In this document: one piece after another, positions 41,982-51,016 of the stretch
How the letters are laid out: each line of letters starts with the position of its first letter
How positions within the stretch are numbered: position 1 is the first letter of the stretch
From: an uncultured Pelagibacteraceae bacterium
GTDB lineage: Bacteria > Pseudomonadota > Alphaproteobacteria > Pelagibacterales > Pelagibacteraceae
Length of the DNA stretch: 64,000 nucleotides
Direction of reading: 5' to 3'
Assembly: GCA_902584225.1 (NCBI GenBank)
Contig: CACHYX010000001.1
Span: forward strand, 1-64,000
The notes under the pieces: generated by a model
The model's database searches: none
What the model was told of the DNA's origin: nothing
What the model saw: only the letters and a program-made list of their open reading frames with translations
Position numbers and translations under genes: made by a program

Positions 41982-42935
41982 ATGAAACCAAAAAATTGTC
42001 TAATTTTTGGCGCAAGCGGGCAATGCGGAAGACATTTAATAAGAAGTTTAACCAAAAATAATATTAAAGTGACTGCATTAACAAGAAATGTTCATCAAAA
42101 AGGCTATATACTTAAAACCCAAGCTAACCCTGGATATCTCGAAATAGTCGAGGGAAGTATTTTTGACCATAATTTGATTGAAAAATTATTTACCAATGCC
42201 GATTTATGTGTGAATTTAATAGGTATATTATTTGAAAAAGGTAAAAATAATTTTAATAACATTCATGTAGAATTTCCAAAAATGATTTCAAGGTATGCAT
42301 CGAACTATAAACTAGAAAAATTTGTGCACTTATCTGCTCTAGGTATTGAAAATGCAAAAGACTCAATTTATGCTCAAAGTAAATTAAAAGGAGAAAAAGA
42401 AATCTTAAATAATTTCAATAATGCTGTGATTGTAAGACCTTCAATAGTATATTCTGTAGATGATAATTTCACTACTCAATTGATGACTTTATTGGGATTG
42501 TTACCTATTTTCCCAATTTATTATAACGGCAAAACAAAGTTTAGACCTATATATTGTTCAGATTTAACAGATTCTATTACGAAGATAATTACAGACGATA
42601 TTAAGGAAAATATCATAGAATTTGCTGGACCAGAAGAAATGACTTTTAAGGAAATTTTACAAAAACTACTTTATTTAATAGAGAAAAAAAGGTTATTACT
42701 TCCAATGCCAATCTCACTTGCCAGAATGACAGCACACATTTTCGAACTATTACCCAAGCCACTCATCACAAATGATCAGCTTAGATTATTAAAATATGAT
42801 AACGTTTTGTCTGGTAAATATAAAAGCAATTATGACTTTAAGTTCAATTGTTCATCAAGATTTGAAGATGAAGTAAATAAATATTCTTACATGTGGAAAA
42901 GTGAAGGAGAATACTCTAAAAAAAGAGTAAATTAA
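41982..42935 (+). CDS. NAD(P)-binding protein, complex I NDUFA9-like
   Basis: A 317-residue short-chain dehydrogenase/epimerase fold protein. The dinucleotide-binding motif is CLIFGASGQCGRHLIRSL near the start, followed by LTRN, VEGSIFD and LIGILFEKGKNNF, then the active-site-like YAQSKLKGEKE. These match bacterial relatives of the complex I accessory subunit NDUFA9, which bind NADPH structurally. Its exact role is unknown. It precedes a small SHOCT protein by four bases. Confidence 0.85.
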   Translation: MKPKNCLIFGASGQCGRHLIRSLTKNNIKVTALTRNVHQKGYILKTQANPGYLEIVEGSIFDHNLIEKLFTNADLCVNLIGILFEKGKNNFNNIHVEFPKMISRYASNYKLEKFVHLSALGIENAKDSIYAQSKLKGEKEILNNFNNAVIVRPSIVYSVDDNFTTQLMTLLGLLPIFPIYYNGKTKFRPIYCSDLTDSITKIITDDIKENIIEFAGPEEMTFKEILQKLLYLIEKKRLLLPMPISLARMTAHIFELLPKPLITNDQLRLLKYDNVLSGKYKSNYDFKFNCSSRFEDEVNKYSYMWKSEGEYSKKRVN

Positions 42936-42939
42936 TTTT

Positions 42940-43191
42940 ATGGTTACATCTATAGTCTATATTTTAATTGGTTTAATACTGTGCTTTGTTTTATATATTG
43001 CTTTCAGAGCTATAAATACTGGAATGGAGGCAAAAAAGGCTAATAAAGATTTGGAAAATTCCAACAATATTAATTTAGAAAATAAAGAGGATTTAGTTAA
43101 AAAGCTTAACGAATTAAAAGAATTACATGAAAAAAAAATATTAAGTGACGAAGAATTTGTTGCTGCTAAAAAGAAAATATTAGATGAATAA
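42940..43191 (+). CDS. Small membrane-anchored SHOCT-domain protein
   Basis: An 83-residue protein with one N-terminal membrane helix (about residues 3-22) and a C-terminal SHOCT motif LVKKLNELKELHEKKILSDEEFVAAKKKIL. SHOCT is a short oligomerisation module found at the ends of many bacterial proteins. The gene ends one base before the convergent gcrA. The specific partner is unknown. Confidence 0.8.
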   Translation: MVTSIVYILIGLILCFVLYIAFRAINTGMEAKKANKDLENSNNINLENKEDLVKKLNELKELHEKKILSDEEFVAAKKKILDE

Positions 43192-43192
43192 T

Positions 43193-43693
43193 TTAAGCTG
43201 ACTTAATTTTCCTTTTAATAAATTTAGGCACTTCATTGTCTTTGTCTTTATCTAAAACATCTTCTTTTCTGTTTTTTGGCTGGAAAGCATACAACAAGTG
43301 AAGTTTACAATATGAAAAATCTTTTAATGAGGTTCTGCCACAAAAATAAAAATTATCCTCATTGGGATGTCCAATTGGCCATTTACAGGAATTATCATCA
43401 AGCTCTTCTAGCTGTTTAGGATTTTCAGGTTCAAAATCTTTTTCTATAATTAAAGACTTAAATTTACCTCTCCTAAAGTTTTTTCGAGGTATTTTATTTT
43501 CATTATCATTGTTATTAGTTGCTAAAATAGAGCTTTTTTTTGTTTGAATTTTTCCTGATAAATTCAATCTATGGGCTTTTCCAATAACAGCATTTCTAGT
43601 CACACCCCCAAGTATCTGGGCAATTTCACTAGCTGTGTTTCCTTTACCCCACAATTCTTTAAGTTTTTCGACTTTTTCAGGTGTCCAGCTCAT
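43193..43693 (-). CDS. gcrA: GcrA-type cell cycle regulator
   Basis: A 166-residue DNA-binding protein that stimulates sigma-70 promoters carrying GANTC sites methylated by CcrM. The N-terminus MSWTPEKVEKLKELWGKGNTA, then QILGGVTRNAVIGKAHRLNL, is the diagnostic GcrA helix-turn-helix. The C-terminal Cys-containing part (CKWPIGHP, FCGRTSL, YCKLH) resembles the sigma-binding region. It is divergent from the ABC-2 permease gene, with 121 bases between. ccrM is not in this window. Confidence 0.92.
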   Translation of the reverse strand: MSWTPEKVEKLKELWGKGNTASEIAQILGGVTRNAVIGKAHRLNLSGKIQTKKSSILATNNNDNENKIPRKNFRRGKFKSLIIEKDFEPENPKQLEELDDNSCKWPIGHPNEDNFYFCGRTSLKDFSYCKLHLLYAFQPKNRKEDVLDKDKDNEVPKFIKRKIKSA

Positions 43694-43814
43694 TACAATA
43701 TTTAGTTAATATTAAACTTAAAATACTATATATAGTAATTCATAATATGCTCGCTAAAACAAGCATTATCTTTAATTTCTTAACAATTTTCTTTAAAAAA
43801 ATTTATAAATACTC

Positions 43815-44627
43815 ATGGTTGAACTTTATAAAAAATACAAAATTGGAGTACGGCGATTTAGTTTCATAAACTGGATAGGCTTTAATTCCCTATACAAAAA
43901 AGAGACGCTTCGTTTTCTAATTGTATCTGGTCAAACTATTTTAGGACCTGTGGTTACTGCAGTTTTATTTTTAATGGTTATTTCTCTTGCATTAGGTGAA
44001 AATAGAGGGATGGTTCTTGGAGTTCCTTTTATCGAATTTTTAGCACCTGGATTAATTAGTATGCAAATAATCCAACAATCCTTTGCGCACTCATCATCCT
44101 CAATATTATCAGGAAAAATGATGGGAAATATTGTGGATTTAGTAGGAAGTCCTCTTTCCGCACTCGAAGTAACTCTCGCTGTAATTTTTGCCTCAATTAC
44201 AAGATCAATTATGATAAGTTTTTTATCAATCTTAGTATTTAGTATTTTTGTAGAAATCCGTTTTGAAAATTTTATATATTTTGCAGTCTTTTTATTTCTT
44301 TCATCTTTTTTCATGGGAGCTCTGGGTTTTATAGCAGGTATGTGGTCTGATAAATGGGAAAATATGGCTACAGTAACGAATTTTATAATTGTACCAATGT
44401 CTTTTTTATCTGGTACTTTTTACTCGATAAATAGACTTCCTGAAATATTACAAAAAATAAGTTTTTTAAATCCTTTCTTTCATATGATTGATGGGTTGAG
44501 ATTTTCCTTTATCGGAAATAGTGACGGATCAATTAAATTTGGTCTTATATATTTATTTTTATTTGGTTTGATTATATGGTTCATATCATTTCTCCTTTAT
44601 AAAAAAGGATACAAAATAAGAAATTAA
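43815..44627 (+). CDS. ABC-2 type transporter permease
   Basis: A 270-residue membrane protein with about six hydrophobic segments. The FLAPGLISMQIIQQSFAHSSS and VDLVGSPLSALEV stretches, and a C-terminal ..LSGTFYSINRLPEILQKISFLNPFFHMIDGL, are typical of ABC-2 permeases exporting polysaccharide, drugs or lipids. No ATPase gene adjoins it. It ends directly before argD with no gap. The substrate is unknown. Confidence 0.88.
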   Translation: MVELYKKYKIGVRRFSFINWIGFNSLYKKETLRFLIVSGQTILGPVVTAVLFLMVISLALGENRGMVLGVPFIEFLAPGLISMQIIQQSFAHSSSSILSGKMMGNIVDLVGSPLSALEVTLAVIFASITRSIMISFLSILVFSIFVEIRFENFIYFAVFLFLSSFFMGALGFIAGMWSDKWENMATVTNFIIVPMSFLSGTFYSINRLPEILQKISFLNPFFHMIDGLRFSFIGNSDGSIKFGLIYLFLFGLIIWFISFLLYKKGYKIRN

Positions 44628-45791
44628 ATGTCATTTTTAGCAAACAATTATAACAGAAAAAAAATTTCTTTTAAAAAGGGTATTGGAAGCTATCTGGTTG
44701 CCACAAATGGAAAGAAATATTTAGATTTTTGCTCAGGAATTGCTGTCAATAGTTTAGGTCATGCAAATCCAAGATTAATAAAAGCATTGTATAAACAGGC
44801 AAAAAAAGTCTGGCATGTTTCAAATGCCTTTACGATTCCTGAAGGAGAGATATTAGCAAAAAAATTGGTCAAAAAAACTTTTGCAGACTCGGTGATATTT
44901 CAAAATTCTGGGGCTGAAGCAACAGAAGTTGCAATAAAAGTGGCCAGAAGATACTTTTACTCAATTGGAAAAACGAAAAAAAATAGAATTCTTTGTGTAA
45001 AAAATTCATTTCATGGTCGTACTATAGCTGCAATTTTTGCCAGTGGATCAAAAAAAATGACTGAAGGTTTTGGTCCCAAAGTAAGTGGTTTCGATCACTT
45101 TGCTTTCGGAGATCATAGTTCTTTAAAAAAAAAAATCACAAAAAATACTGCAGCTATTATGGTTGAAACAATTATGGGCGAAGGTGGAATTAAAGTCATA
45201 CCTGACTGGTGTCTAAGAGGTTTAAGAAAGTTATGTAACAAGAAAAAAATATTACTTATACTTGATGAAGTTCAATGTGGCATTGGAAGATCAGGAGATT
45301 TTTTTGCTTTTGAAAGCTCACAAGTAAAACCAGATATCGTTCCTATAGCAAAAGGTATAGGTGGGGGATTTCCGATTGGCGCAGTACTGATGAATAAGAA
45401 GGTTAGTAAAGCTATGGTACCTGGGACTCACGGATCAACATTTGGAGGCAATCCTTTAGCCATGTCTGTTGGAAATGAAGTAATGGATATAATTTCAAAT
45501 AAAAAATTTTTGAATAACATAAAGGATCTTTCTAAATATTTTTTAAAAAATTTAAATGTTATAAAAGATAAATATCCAAATGTTATTAAACAAATAAGAG
45601 GAAAAGGTTTATTAATAGGTATCCAATTACATAAAGATCAAACTTTATTTATAAAAAAATTGATGGATAATAAATTACTGACCATTAAAGCAGCTGAAAA
45701 TGTTATTCGTATTTTACCACCCTTAAATGTAAAAAAGAGTGAAATCGATGTAGCATTAAGAGTTATTAATAAGGTTTGCTTAGAAACTTAA
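44628..45791 (+). CDS. argD: Acetylornithine aminotransferase
   Basis: PLP enzyme of arginine synthesis, and possibly the succinyl-DAP aminotransferase for lysine as in other bacteria. The 387 residues show YLDFCSGIAVNSLGHANP, FQNSGAEATEVAIKVARR, SFHGRTIAA, LLILDEVQCGIGRSG and the PLP-binding Lys in PIAKGIGGGFPIGA. The order gcrA-argD-argF is common in Alphaproteobacteria. argF follows four bases after its stop. Confidence 0.96.
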   Translation: MSFLANNYNRKKISFKKGIGSYLVATNGKKYLDFCSGIAVNSLGHANPRLIKALYKQAKKVWHVSNAFTIPEGEILAKKLVKKTFADSVIFQNSGAEATEVAIKVARRYFYSIGKTKKNRILCVKNSFHGRTIAAIFASGSKKMTEGFGPKVSGFDHFAFGDHSSLKKKITKNTAAIMVETIMGEGGIKVIPDWCLRGLRKLCNKKKILLILDEVQCGIGRSGDFFAFESSQVKPDIVPIAKGIGGGFPIGAVLMNKKVSKAMVPGTHGSTFGGNPLAMSVGNEVMDIISNKKFLNNIKDLSKYFLKNLNVIKDKYPNVIKQIRGKGLLIGIQLHKDQTLFIKKLMDNKLLTIKAAENVIRILPPLNVKKSEIDVALRVINKVCLET

Positions 45792-45795
45792 TTTG

Positions 45796-46725
45796 ATGAA
45801 ACATTTTATAAGTTTAAAAGATATATCAACTAAAGATCTCAGAAAGATTATCGCAGATGCAAAAAAAAGAAAAAGGTTAAGAAAAAAACTTAACACTCTT
45901 GAAGTTGATAAGGGATCTCCTCTTAAAGGAAAAATATTGATTCAAATGTTTGAGAAACCAAGTTCAAGAACAAGAATAAGTTTTTATTTGGCAATCAAGC
46001 AGTTAGGAGGAGGAACTCTTACATTAAGATCCAATGAGCTGCACTTAGGCCAAGGAGGAGAAAGTATTACTGATACTGCCAAAGTTCTCTCTACTTATGG
46101 AGATGGTTTTATGTTGAGAACTGATAGTGAAAAAAAAATGGAAGATTTTAAAAAATATTTATCAATACCTATAATAAATGGTTTGAGCCCTTTATCTCAT
46201 CCAACGCAGGTATTGTCTGATATTTTCACCGTTGAAGAAATTAAAAAAAAACCTATTTCAAAATTGAATATTTGTTGGATTGGTGACTCAAATAATGTTT
46301 TGAATAGTTTAATTGCCGCCTCAGTGAAATTTTCTTTTAAGCTAAGTATTGGCTGCCCAAAAAAATTTGAACCTGGAAAAGAAGTTAAAAACTGGGTCAA
46401 AAAAAATAATAAGAAAATTTATATTTATAATGATCCAAAAAAAGCAGTTTCTGATGCTGACGTAATATTTTCAGATAAGGTAATTTCACTTAACGATAAA
46501 GTAAATAAGAAAAAAAAGATCTACGCGTTTAAAAATTTTAAAATAGATAAAAAGTTAACTAGATTAGCAAAAAAGGATTTTATTTTTTTACATTGTTTGC
46601 CTAGAGGAAATGAAGTTTTGGAAAACGTTTTTTTGAGTAAAAACTCACATGTCTGGCAACAAGCGCTTAATAGAGTTCATGTTCAAAAAAGTATTTTATT
46701 ATACTGTTTTGGAAAATTAAGGTAA
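45796..46725 (+). CDS. argF: Ornithine carbamoyltransferase
   Basis: Makes citrulline from ornithine and carbamoyl phosphate. The 309-residue protein has the carbamoyl-phosphate motif EKPSSRTRISF, HPTQVLSDIFT and the ornithine-binding LHCLPRGNEV, with the usual Cys and Pro. I take ATG 45796; a TTG three bases upstream is the alternative. It converges with cycM and overlaps it by 9 bases. Confidence 0.96.
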   Translation: MKHFISLKDISTKDLRKIIADAKKRKRLRKKLNTLEVDKGSPLKGKILIQMFEKPSSRTRISFYLAIKQLGGGTLTLRSNELHLGQGGESITDTAKVLSTYGDGFMLRTDSEKKMEDFKKYLSIPIINGLSPLSHPTQVLSDIFTVEEIKKKPISKLNICWIGDSNNVLNSLIAASVKFSFKLSIGCPKKFEPGKEVKNWVKKNNKKIYIYNDPKKAVSDADVIFSDKVISLNDKVNKKKKIYAFKNFKIDKKLTRLAKKDFIFLHCLPRGNEVLENVFLSKNSHVWQQALNRVHVQKSILLYCFGKLR

Positions 46726-47256
46726 CGGTAAAGGGCTATCAGAATTTTTGTTTAAATATAAAATAACTGATGCTCTATCTTTCTCTTTTCTTAAACCAGC
46801 GAATGCCATTTTAGTACCTTTTATCCAAGCTTGAGGTTTGATTAAATAACCATTCAATTCTTCAAAAGTCCAATTTTTTGTGTAAGCAACAAGTGCTTTT
46901 GAATATTTGTAATCTTCTACTGCAGCAACCTGTCTTCCTACAACATTGTATAAAGCTGGTCCAATTTTGTTTCCCCCACCAGCTTGTATTGAGTGACATG
47001 CTGAACATTTTTTAAAGATTTTTTCGCCATGCGCTAGATCAGCTTGAGCCATTAAAGCCGATATATCAACTTCGACCTTTTCCTCTTTTTGAGCTACAGA
47101 TTTTTTTGAAACTTCTTCAGATACCTCAACTTTATAACCAGAAACCTCTGGCTTTTCTACATTGAATAATAAGTTTGAGATTTTTCCAATACCAATAACT
47201 AAGAGCGCAACTAACAATACAGCTGCAACTATTTTATTTATTTCAAAAGAATCCAT
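46717..47256 (-). CDS. cycM: Membrane-anchored c-type cytochrome (CycM-like)
   Basis: A 179-residue cytochrome with an N-terminal membrane helix (about residues 9-30) used as an anchor, a charged linker and one haem site CSACH at 84-88. Met in GTKMAFAGLRK is the likely axial ligand, and GPALYNVVGR and YSKALVAYTKNWTFEEL are conserved. Such cytochromes carry electrons from the bc1 complex to the terminal oxidase. The divergent gene is kdsB, a conserved order in Alphaproteobacteria. Confidence 0.93.
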   Translation of the reverse strand: MDSFEINKIVAAVLLVALLVIGIGKISNLLFNVEKPEVSGYKVEVSEEVSKKSVAQKEEKVEVDISALMAQADLAHGEKIFKKCSACHSIQAGGGNKIGPALYNVVGRQVAAVEDYKYSKALVAYTKNWTFEELNGYLIKPQAWIKGTKMAFAGLRKEKDRASVILYLNKNSDSPLPLP

Positions 47257-47318
47257 TATTTTTTCTTAAGAACTCATATAACATGTTAATATTAAAATAA
47301 ACTAATTAAAAAATTATT

Positions 47319-47335
47319 TGCGTCTGTAAGACGCA
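47319..47335 (+). promoter_or_regulatory. Perfect 7-bp hairpin upstream of kdsB
   Basis: TGCGTCT-GTA-AGACGCA lies 12 bases before the kdsB ATG in an AT-rich gap of 91 bases between divergent cycM and kdsB. It stands out by G+C content. It might be an operator or a leader hairpin that partly covers the ribosome binding site. No supporting second copy was seen. Confidence 0.35.
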
Positions 47336-47347
47336 TTAAACTTTAAA

Positions 47348-48094
47348 ATGAATAACACAATTATCTTGATACCGTCTAGAATGAGCGCATCAAGGCTTCC
47401 TGGAAAACCTTTACTAAAAATAAATGGAATAAGCATTATTCAGCACGTATACAACAAAGCCAAGGCAACAAAATTAGGCAAAGTTTATGTTGCAACAGAG
47501 GATGCTGAAATTCAGACTGAAATTGTAAAAAACGGTGGTAATTCAATAATGACAAGTAAAAATCATCAAACAGGCACTGATAGAATTTTTGAGGCAGTAG
47601 AAAAAATTAAAGACTTAGAAAATATCAAATATGTGATTAATTTACAGGGAGACGAACCTCAAATATCAACAGAGGATATAATTAATCTTGATAAAAATGT
47701 TAGAAAACTAAATTCAAAAATTGGTACGCTTTGCACAGATATTAAGGACAAAAAAATATTTAGTAACAAGAATATTGTAAAAGTCTCTGTAAATGAGACT
47801 TTTCGAGAAAATAATTATTCGCCAGCTTTGACTTTTTTTAGAAATGCAGAAGATTTTGACGAAAAAATTACCTATCACCACATTGGAATTTATCAGTACG
47901 AAATCTTAACTTTAAAGAAATTCATTAATTTAAAACAGACAGAAAATGAAAAAAAATTCAGATTGGAGCAGCTACGTGCTTTAGATAATGGTATACCGAT
48001 TGATGTTATGTATACACAAAATTCACCAATAGGCGTAGATACAATGGATGATTTTATGGAAATTAAAAAAATAATGGAATATAAAAAAGATTAA
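47348..48094 (+). CDS. kdsB: 3-deoxy-manno-octulosonate cytidylyltransferase
   Basis: Activates Kdo as CMP-Kdo for lipopolysaccharide. The 248 residues show IPSRMSASRLPGKPLL, TSKNHQTGTDRIFEA, LQGDEPQI and a C-terminal YTQNSPIGVDTMDD, all typical. With kdsD, lptB and lptC it shows that the organism makes Kdo-containing LPS or a related outer-membrane glycolipid. It is followed four bases later by pheA. Confidence 0.95.
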   Translation: MNNTIILIPSRMSASRLPGKPLLKINGISIIQHVYNKAKATKLGKVYVATEDAEIQTEIVKNGGNSIMTSKNHQTGTDRIFEAVEKIKDLENIKYVINLQGDEPQISTEDIINLDKNVRKLNSKIGTLCTDIKDKKIFSNKNIVKVSVNETFRENNYSPALTFFRNAEDFDEKITYHHIGIYQYEILTLKKFINLKQTENEKKFRLEQLRALDNGIPIDVMYTQNSPIGVDTMDDFMEIKKIMEYKKD

Positions 48095-48098
48095 ATTT

Positions 48099-48929
48099 AT
48101 GAAAATTGTATACCAAGGTTCACCAGGAGCATATTCCCACTTAGCGGCAAAAAAAATGTACCCTGATTTTGAACCTATTCCGCAAAATACTTTTGAAGAA
48201 TGCTTTAATCTTTGCTTAAAAAATGAGAGTTATAGAACTATTATTCCTGTAGAAAATTCAATAGCAGGAAGAGTTGCAGACATACAATATCTGATAAATA
48301 AATATAAACTTCAGATTTATGCAGAACATTTTCAACCGATCACCCATAGTTTAATGATACTGCCTAGCTCAAGTATGAAAAATATATCTTCAGTAAGATC
48401 GCACACCCAAGCTATTTCACAATGTCAAAAGATTATCACAGAAAACAAGCTTGAGCCTATAATTGCAGCAGATACCGCAGGTAGTGCAAAATATATCAGC
48501 GATAACAAAATTAAAAATGAAGCTGCAATAGCATCTGAGCTAGCTGCTGAAATTTACAATCTGAAAATAGTAAAAAAGAATATTGAGGACAATAAAGGCA
48601 ATGTGACGAGGTTTTTAATTATGGGCAGCAAAGCTTCCCATCCAGAGTTTAAGAAAAAAAATTATATTACAAGTTGTATTTTTAAAGTAAAAAATAAACC
48701 TGCCGCTCTTTACAAATGTTTGGGCGGATTCGCCACCAATAATGTTAATTTAAGTAAATTAGAAAGTTTCTCTGATCAAAACAGTTTTGAGCAATATTTA
48801 TTTATATGCGATATTTATGGACATATTGAAGATCCAAAAATCCAAAAATCTTTAGAGGAGCTAGGTTTCCATACTGTTAGTTTAGATATTCTAGGAGTTT
48901 ACGAAGCAAGCGAATATAGAAAAATCTAA
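48099..48929 (+). CDS. pheA: Prephenate dehydratase
   Basis: Converts prephenate to phenylpyruvate for phenylalanine. This 276-residue monofunctional form has YQGSPGAYSHLAAK, the IIPVENSIAGRV motif, the catalytic-site region DTAGSAKYI and a C-terminal ACT domain with SCIFKVKNKPAALYKCLG and the ESFSD-like SKLESF for phenylalanine feedback. No chorismate mutase part is fused. The order cycM-kdsB-pheA is conserved in Alphaproteobacteria. Confidence 0.95.
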   Translation: MKIVYQGSPGAYSHLAAKKMYPDFEPIPQNTFEECFNLCLKNESYRTIIPVENSIAGRVADIQYLINKYKLQIYAEHFQPITHSLMILPSSSMKNISSVRSHTQAISQCQKIITENKLEPIIAADTAGSAKYISDNKIKNEAAIASELAAEIYNLKIVKKNIEDNKGNVTRFLIMGSKASHPEFKKKNYITSCIFKVKNKPAALYKCLGGFATNNVNLSKLESFSDQNSFEQYLFICDIYGHIEDPKIQKSLEELGFHTVSLDILGVYEASEYRKI

Positions 48930-48946
48930 AAATTTACAAAGTTTTG

Positions 48947-48976
48947 TTGTAGACTAGAAAATATAACTGTTATAAT
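48947..48976 (+). promoter_or_regulatory. Promoter of the SRP RNA
   Basis: A -35-like TTGTAG at 48947-48952 and a perfect TATAAT at 48971-48976 with an 18-base spacer precede the first G of the SRP RNA at 48981. The distance from the -10 to the start is slightly short. The consensus -10 fits strong constitutive expression. Confidence 0.6.
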
Positions 48977-48980
48977 AACT

Positions 48981-49067
48981 GGGGGCCAATCAGGTGGTGG
49001 TACCACGAATCCCCCAGGCTTGAAAAAGAGCAAGGGTAATGAGTATTTTCCAGGTTGATTGGTCTCC
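48981..49067 (+). ncRNA. ffs: Signal recognition particle RNA, small bacterial type
   Basis: The 87-nt segment forms one long hairpin. The 5' GGGGGCCAATCA pairs with 3' TGATTGGTCTCC over 12 bp, and the tip carries the conserved Ffh-binding core CCAGGCTTGAAAAAGAGCAAGGG with the GGAA-like tetraloop region. SRP RNA guides membrane protein ribosomes to FtsY. Its place directly upstream of dnaX is conserved in many bacteria. A consensus promoter precedes it. Confidence 0.93.
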
Positions 49068-49075
49068 TAAAAAAA

Positions 49076-50704
49076 ATGAGTAATAATTCAAAAGTTTTAG
49101 CACTGAAATATAGACCTCAAGTCTTTAAAGATTTAATAGGTCAAAACATCATTGTAGAAACAATTGAAAAGTCAATTTCTCAAAATAAAATTCCAAATGC
49201 TTTTTTATTTACAGGAATAAGGGGTGTTGGCAAAACGACAATTGCAAGAATTTTAGCAAAATCTTTAAATTGTGGAAATTCTGAAAAAAATAGTTGTTTA
49301 AAAAATAAGTGTAAAAATTGTGATGAAATATCCGAGTCTAGACACATCGATGTTCTAGAAATGGATGCGGCAAGCAAAACTGGTGTTGATGATGTTAGGG
49401 ATTTAATAGAATTTTCAAGATACGGACCAACATCTTCAAAATTTAAAATTTTTATAATTGATGAAGTCCACATGTTAAGTAAACAAGCTTTTAATGCCTT
49501 ACTAAAAACTCTTGAGGAACCGCCTAGTTATTTAAAGTTTATTTTTGCAACAACTGAGGTTAACAAAATCCCAATAACAGTCTTATCAAGATGTCAGAGA
49601 TTTGATTTATCAAGAATTAAGTCTGAGGAATTAAGTGAATTTTTAGCAAAGGTTGCTGAAATGGAGAAAATAGATATCAATCAAGATGTTTTAAACCTAA
49701 TCTCGAAAATTTCAGAAGGTTCAGTTAGAGATGCTTTGTCATTATTAGATAGAATATCACTAACCAATGATGATAGCCAAAAAGGGAATATAAGCTTAGA
49801 AAGCGCAAGGGAAATATTTGGATATTTCGATAAAGAATTTACCCTAAACCTAATAGAGAAAATATTTGATGGAGATGAAGACAAAACTCTAGATTTATAC
49901 AGGCAAATTTATCAAAAAGGAGTAGAGCCAAAAATTTTTTTAAATGGTTTTTTGGAAATCATTTATTATTTAAAAAATTTTAAAAATTTAGAAAGAGTAA
50001 GTTTTTCTACCGATTTAACTGAAAATAATTTTAAAAAAATTAAAGAAATGTCTGAGAAATTAGACGCTCATACACTACTTCTTTTCTGGCAATTTACTAT
50101 AGAGACAATGGATGAAGTTAATATTGTGAACGATCCAAACTTATCTGTAGAGATGTTTTTGATACGCTTGCTTTATTTAAAAGGTAATCGAACAAAAATT
50201 GATAATTCAGCACCAAATCAAAAAAATAAAATCGATAATAATTTCGAGAAAAAGAAAATAGCTGTAAACCAACTAAAATCTTCTTCTCAAGAGAAACAAA
50301 AAAAGATTTTAGAAGAAAATAAATCTCTAAATAATTTAGAAATTAAATCTTTCAATGATTTAGTTGATATATGCAATTCAAAAAAAGAAGTTGAATTAAA
50401 ATATGAGTTGGAAACTAATGTAAATTTAATAAACTTTAAAAACGGTTACATTGAAATATCTTTTAATGAAAATCTAAAAAAAGATTTTGTAAAAATACTA
50501 TCATCCAAGCTTTATGAGTGGACTAACACTAGATGGATTATTTCTCTTTCACAAAATAAAGGACAAGAAACAATTAAAAAAACTTCAGAAGGGGAGAAGA
50601 AAAATAATTTAAAAGATTTTGAGCAAACAGATATATTCAATAATATAAAAAAATCATTTCCCGACGCTGAATTGATGGATGTTAAAGATAATAAGGATGA
50701 CTGA
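49076..50704 (+). CDS. dnaX: DNA polymerase III subunits gamma/tau
   Basis: Clamp-loader ATPase. The 542-residue protein begins with LALKYRPQVFKDLIGQ; Walker A is GIRGVGKTTIAR, four Cys form the zinc site (CGNSEKNSC, KCKNC), Walker B is IIDEVHMLS and the arginine finger is VLSRCQRF. I start at ATG 49076 because the open frame upstream runs into the SRP RNA. A tau-like C-terminal domain is present but short. It overlaps ybaB by 8 bases. Confidence 0.95.
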   Translation: MSNNSKVLALKYRPQVFKDLIGQNIIVETIEKSISQNKIPNAFLFTGIRGVGKTTIARILAKSLNCGNSEKNSCLKNKCKNCDEISESRHIDVLEMDAASKTGVDDVRDLIEFSRYGPTSSKFKIFIIDEVHMLSKQAFNALLKTLEEPPSYLKFIFATTEVNKIPITVLSRCQRFDLSRIKSEELSEFLAKVAEMEKIDINQDVLNLISKISEGSVRDALSLLDRISLTNDDSQKGNISLESAREIFGYFDKEFTLNLIEKIFDGDEDKTLDLYRQIYQKGVEPKIFLNGFLEIIYYLKNFKNLERVSFSTDLTENNFKKIKEMSEKLDAHTLLLFWQFTIETMDEVNIVNDPNLSVEMFLIRLLYLKGNRTKIDNSAPNQKNKIDNNFEKKKIAVNQLKSSSQEKQKKILEENKSLNNLEIKSFNDLVDICNSKKEVELKYELETNVNLINFKNGYIEISFNENLKKDFVKILSSKLYEWTNTRWIISLSQNKGQETIKKTSEGEKKNNLKDFEQTDIFNNIKKSFPDAELMDVKDNKDD

Positions 50705-51014
50705 TTTCAATAAAATTTTAGATAAGGCAAAAGAGATAGAAGAAAAGATAAAGGATAGTCAAGAAAAAATTAAACAAATTAAAGCGGAAGGTTCATCTGG
50801 CGGTGGTTTAGTCAAAGTTATATTGAACGGTAATAGTGAAATAGAAAAAATAGATATTTCTGAAAAAATTTTTTCTGAGGATAAGACTATGCTAGAAGAT
50901 TTAATTGTGGCTGCCCATAATGAAGCAAAAAAAAATTTAAAAACTAAAACTACTGAAGAAATAACAAAAGCCACTGGTAATTTTGGCATTCCAGGCTTTA
51001 AGTGGCCTTTCTGA
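50697..51014 (+). CDS. Nucleoid-associated protein, YbaB/EbfC family
   Basis: A 105-residue DNA-binding protein. The coiled N-terminal part (ILDKAKEIEEKIKDSQEKIKQIK) and VKVILNGNSEIEKIDI fit YbaB. I start at ATG 50697, within the end of dnaX. dnaX-ybaB-recR is a near-universal gene order, and the product is thought to work with RecR or to shape the nucleoid. recR follows two bases after the stop. Confidence 0.93.
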   Translation: MTDFNKILDKAKEIEEKIKDSQEKIKQIKAEGSSGGGLVKVILNGNSEIEKIDISEKIFSEDKTMLEDLIVAAHNEAKKNLKTKTTEEITKATGNFGIPGFKWPF

Positions 51015-51016
51015 GC

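Noticed and set aside
49076-50704. Programmed frameshift for a short gamma subunit in dnaX
   Set aside because: A-rich runs are everywhere in this genome and no run followed by a clear hairpin and stop stands out.
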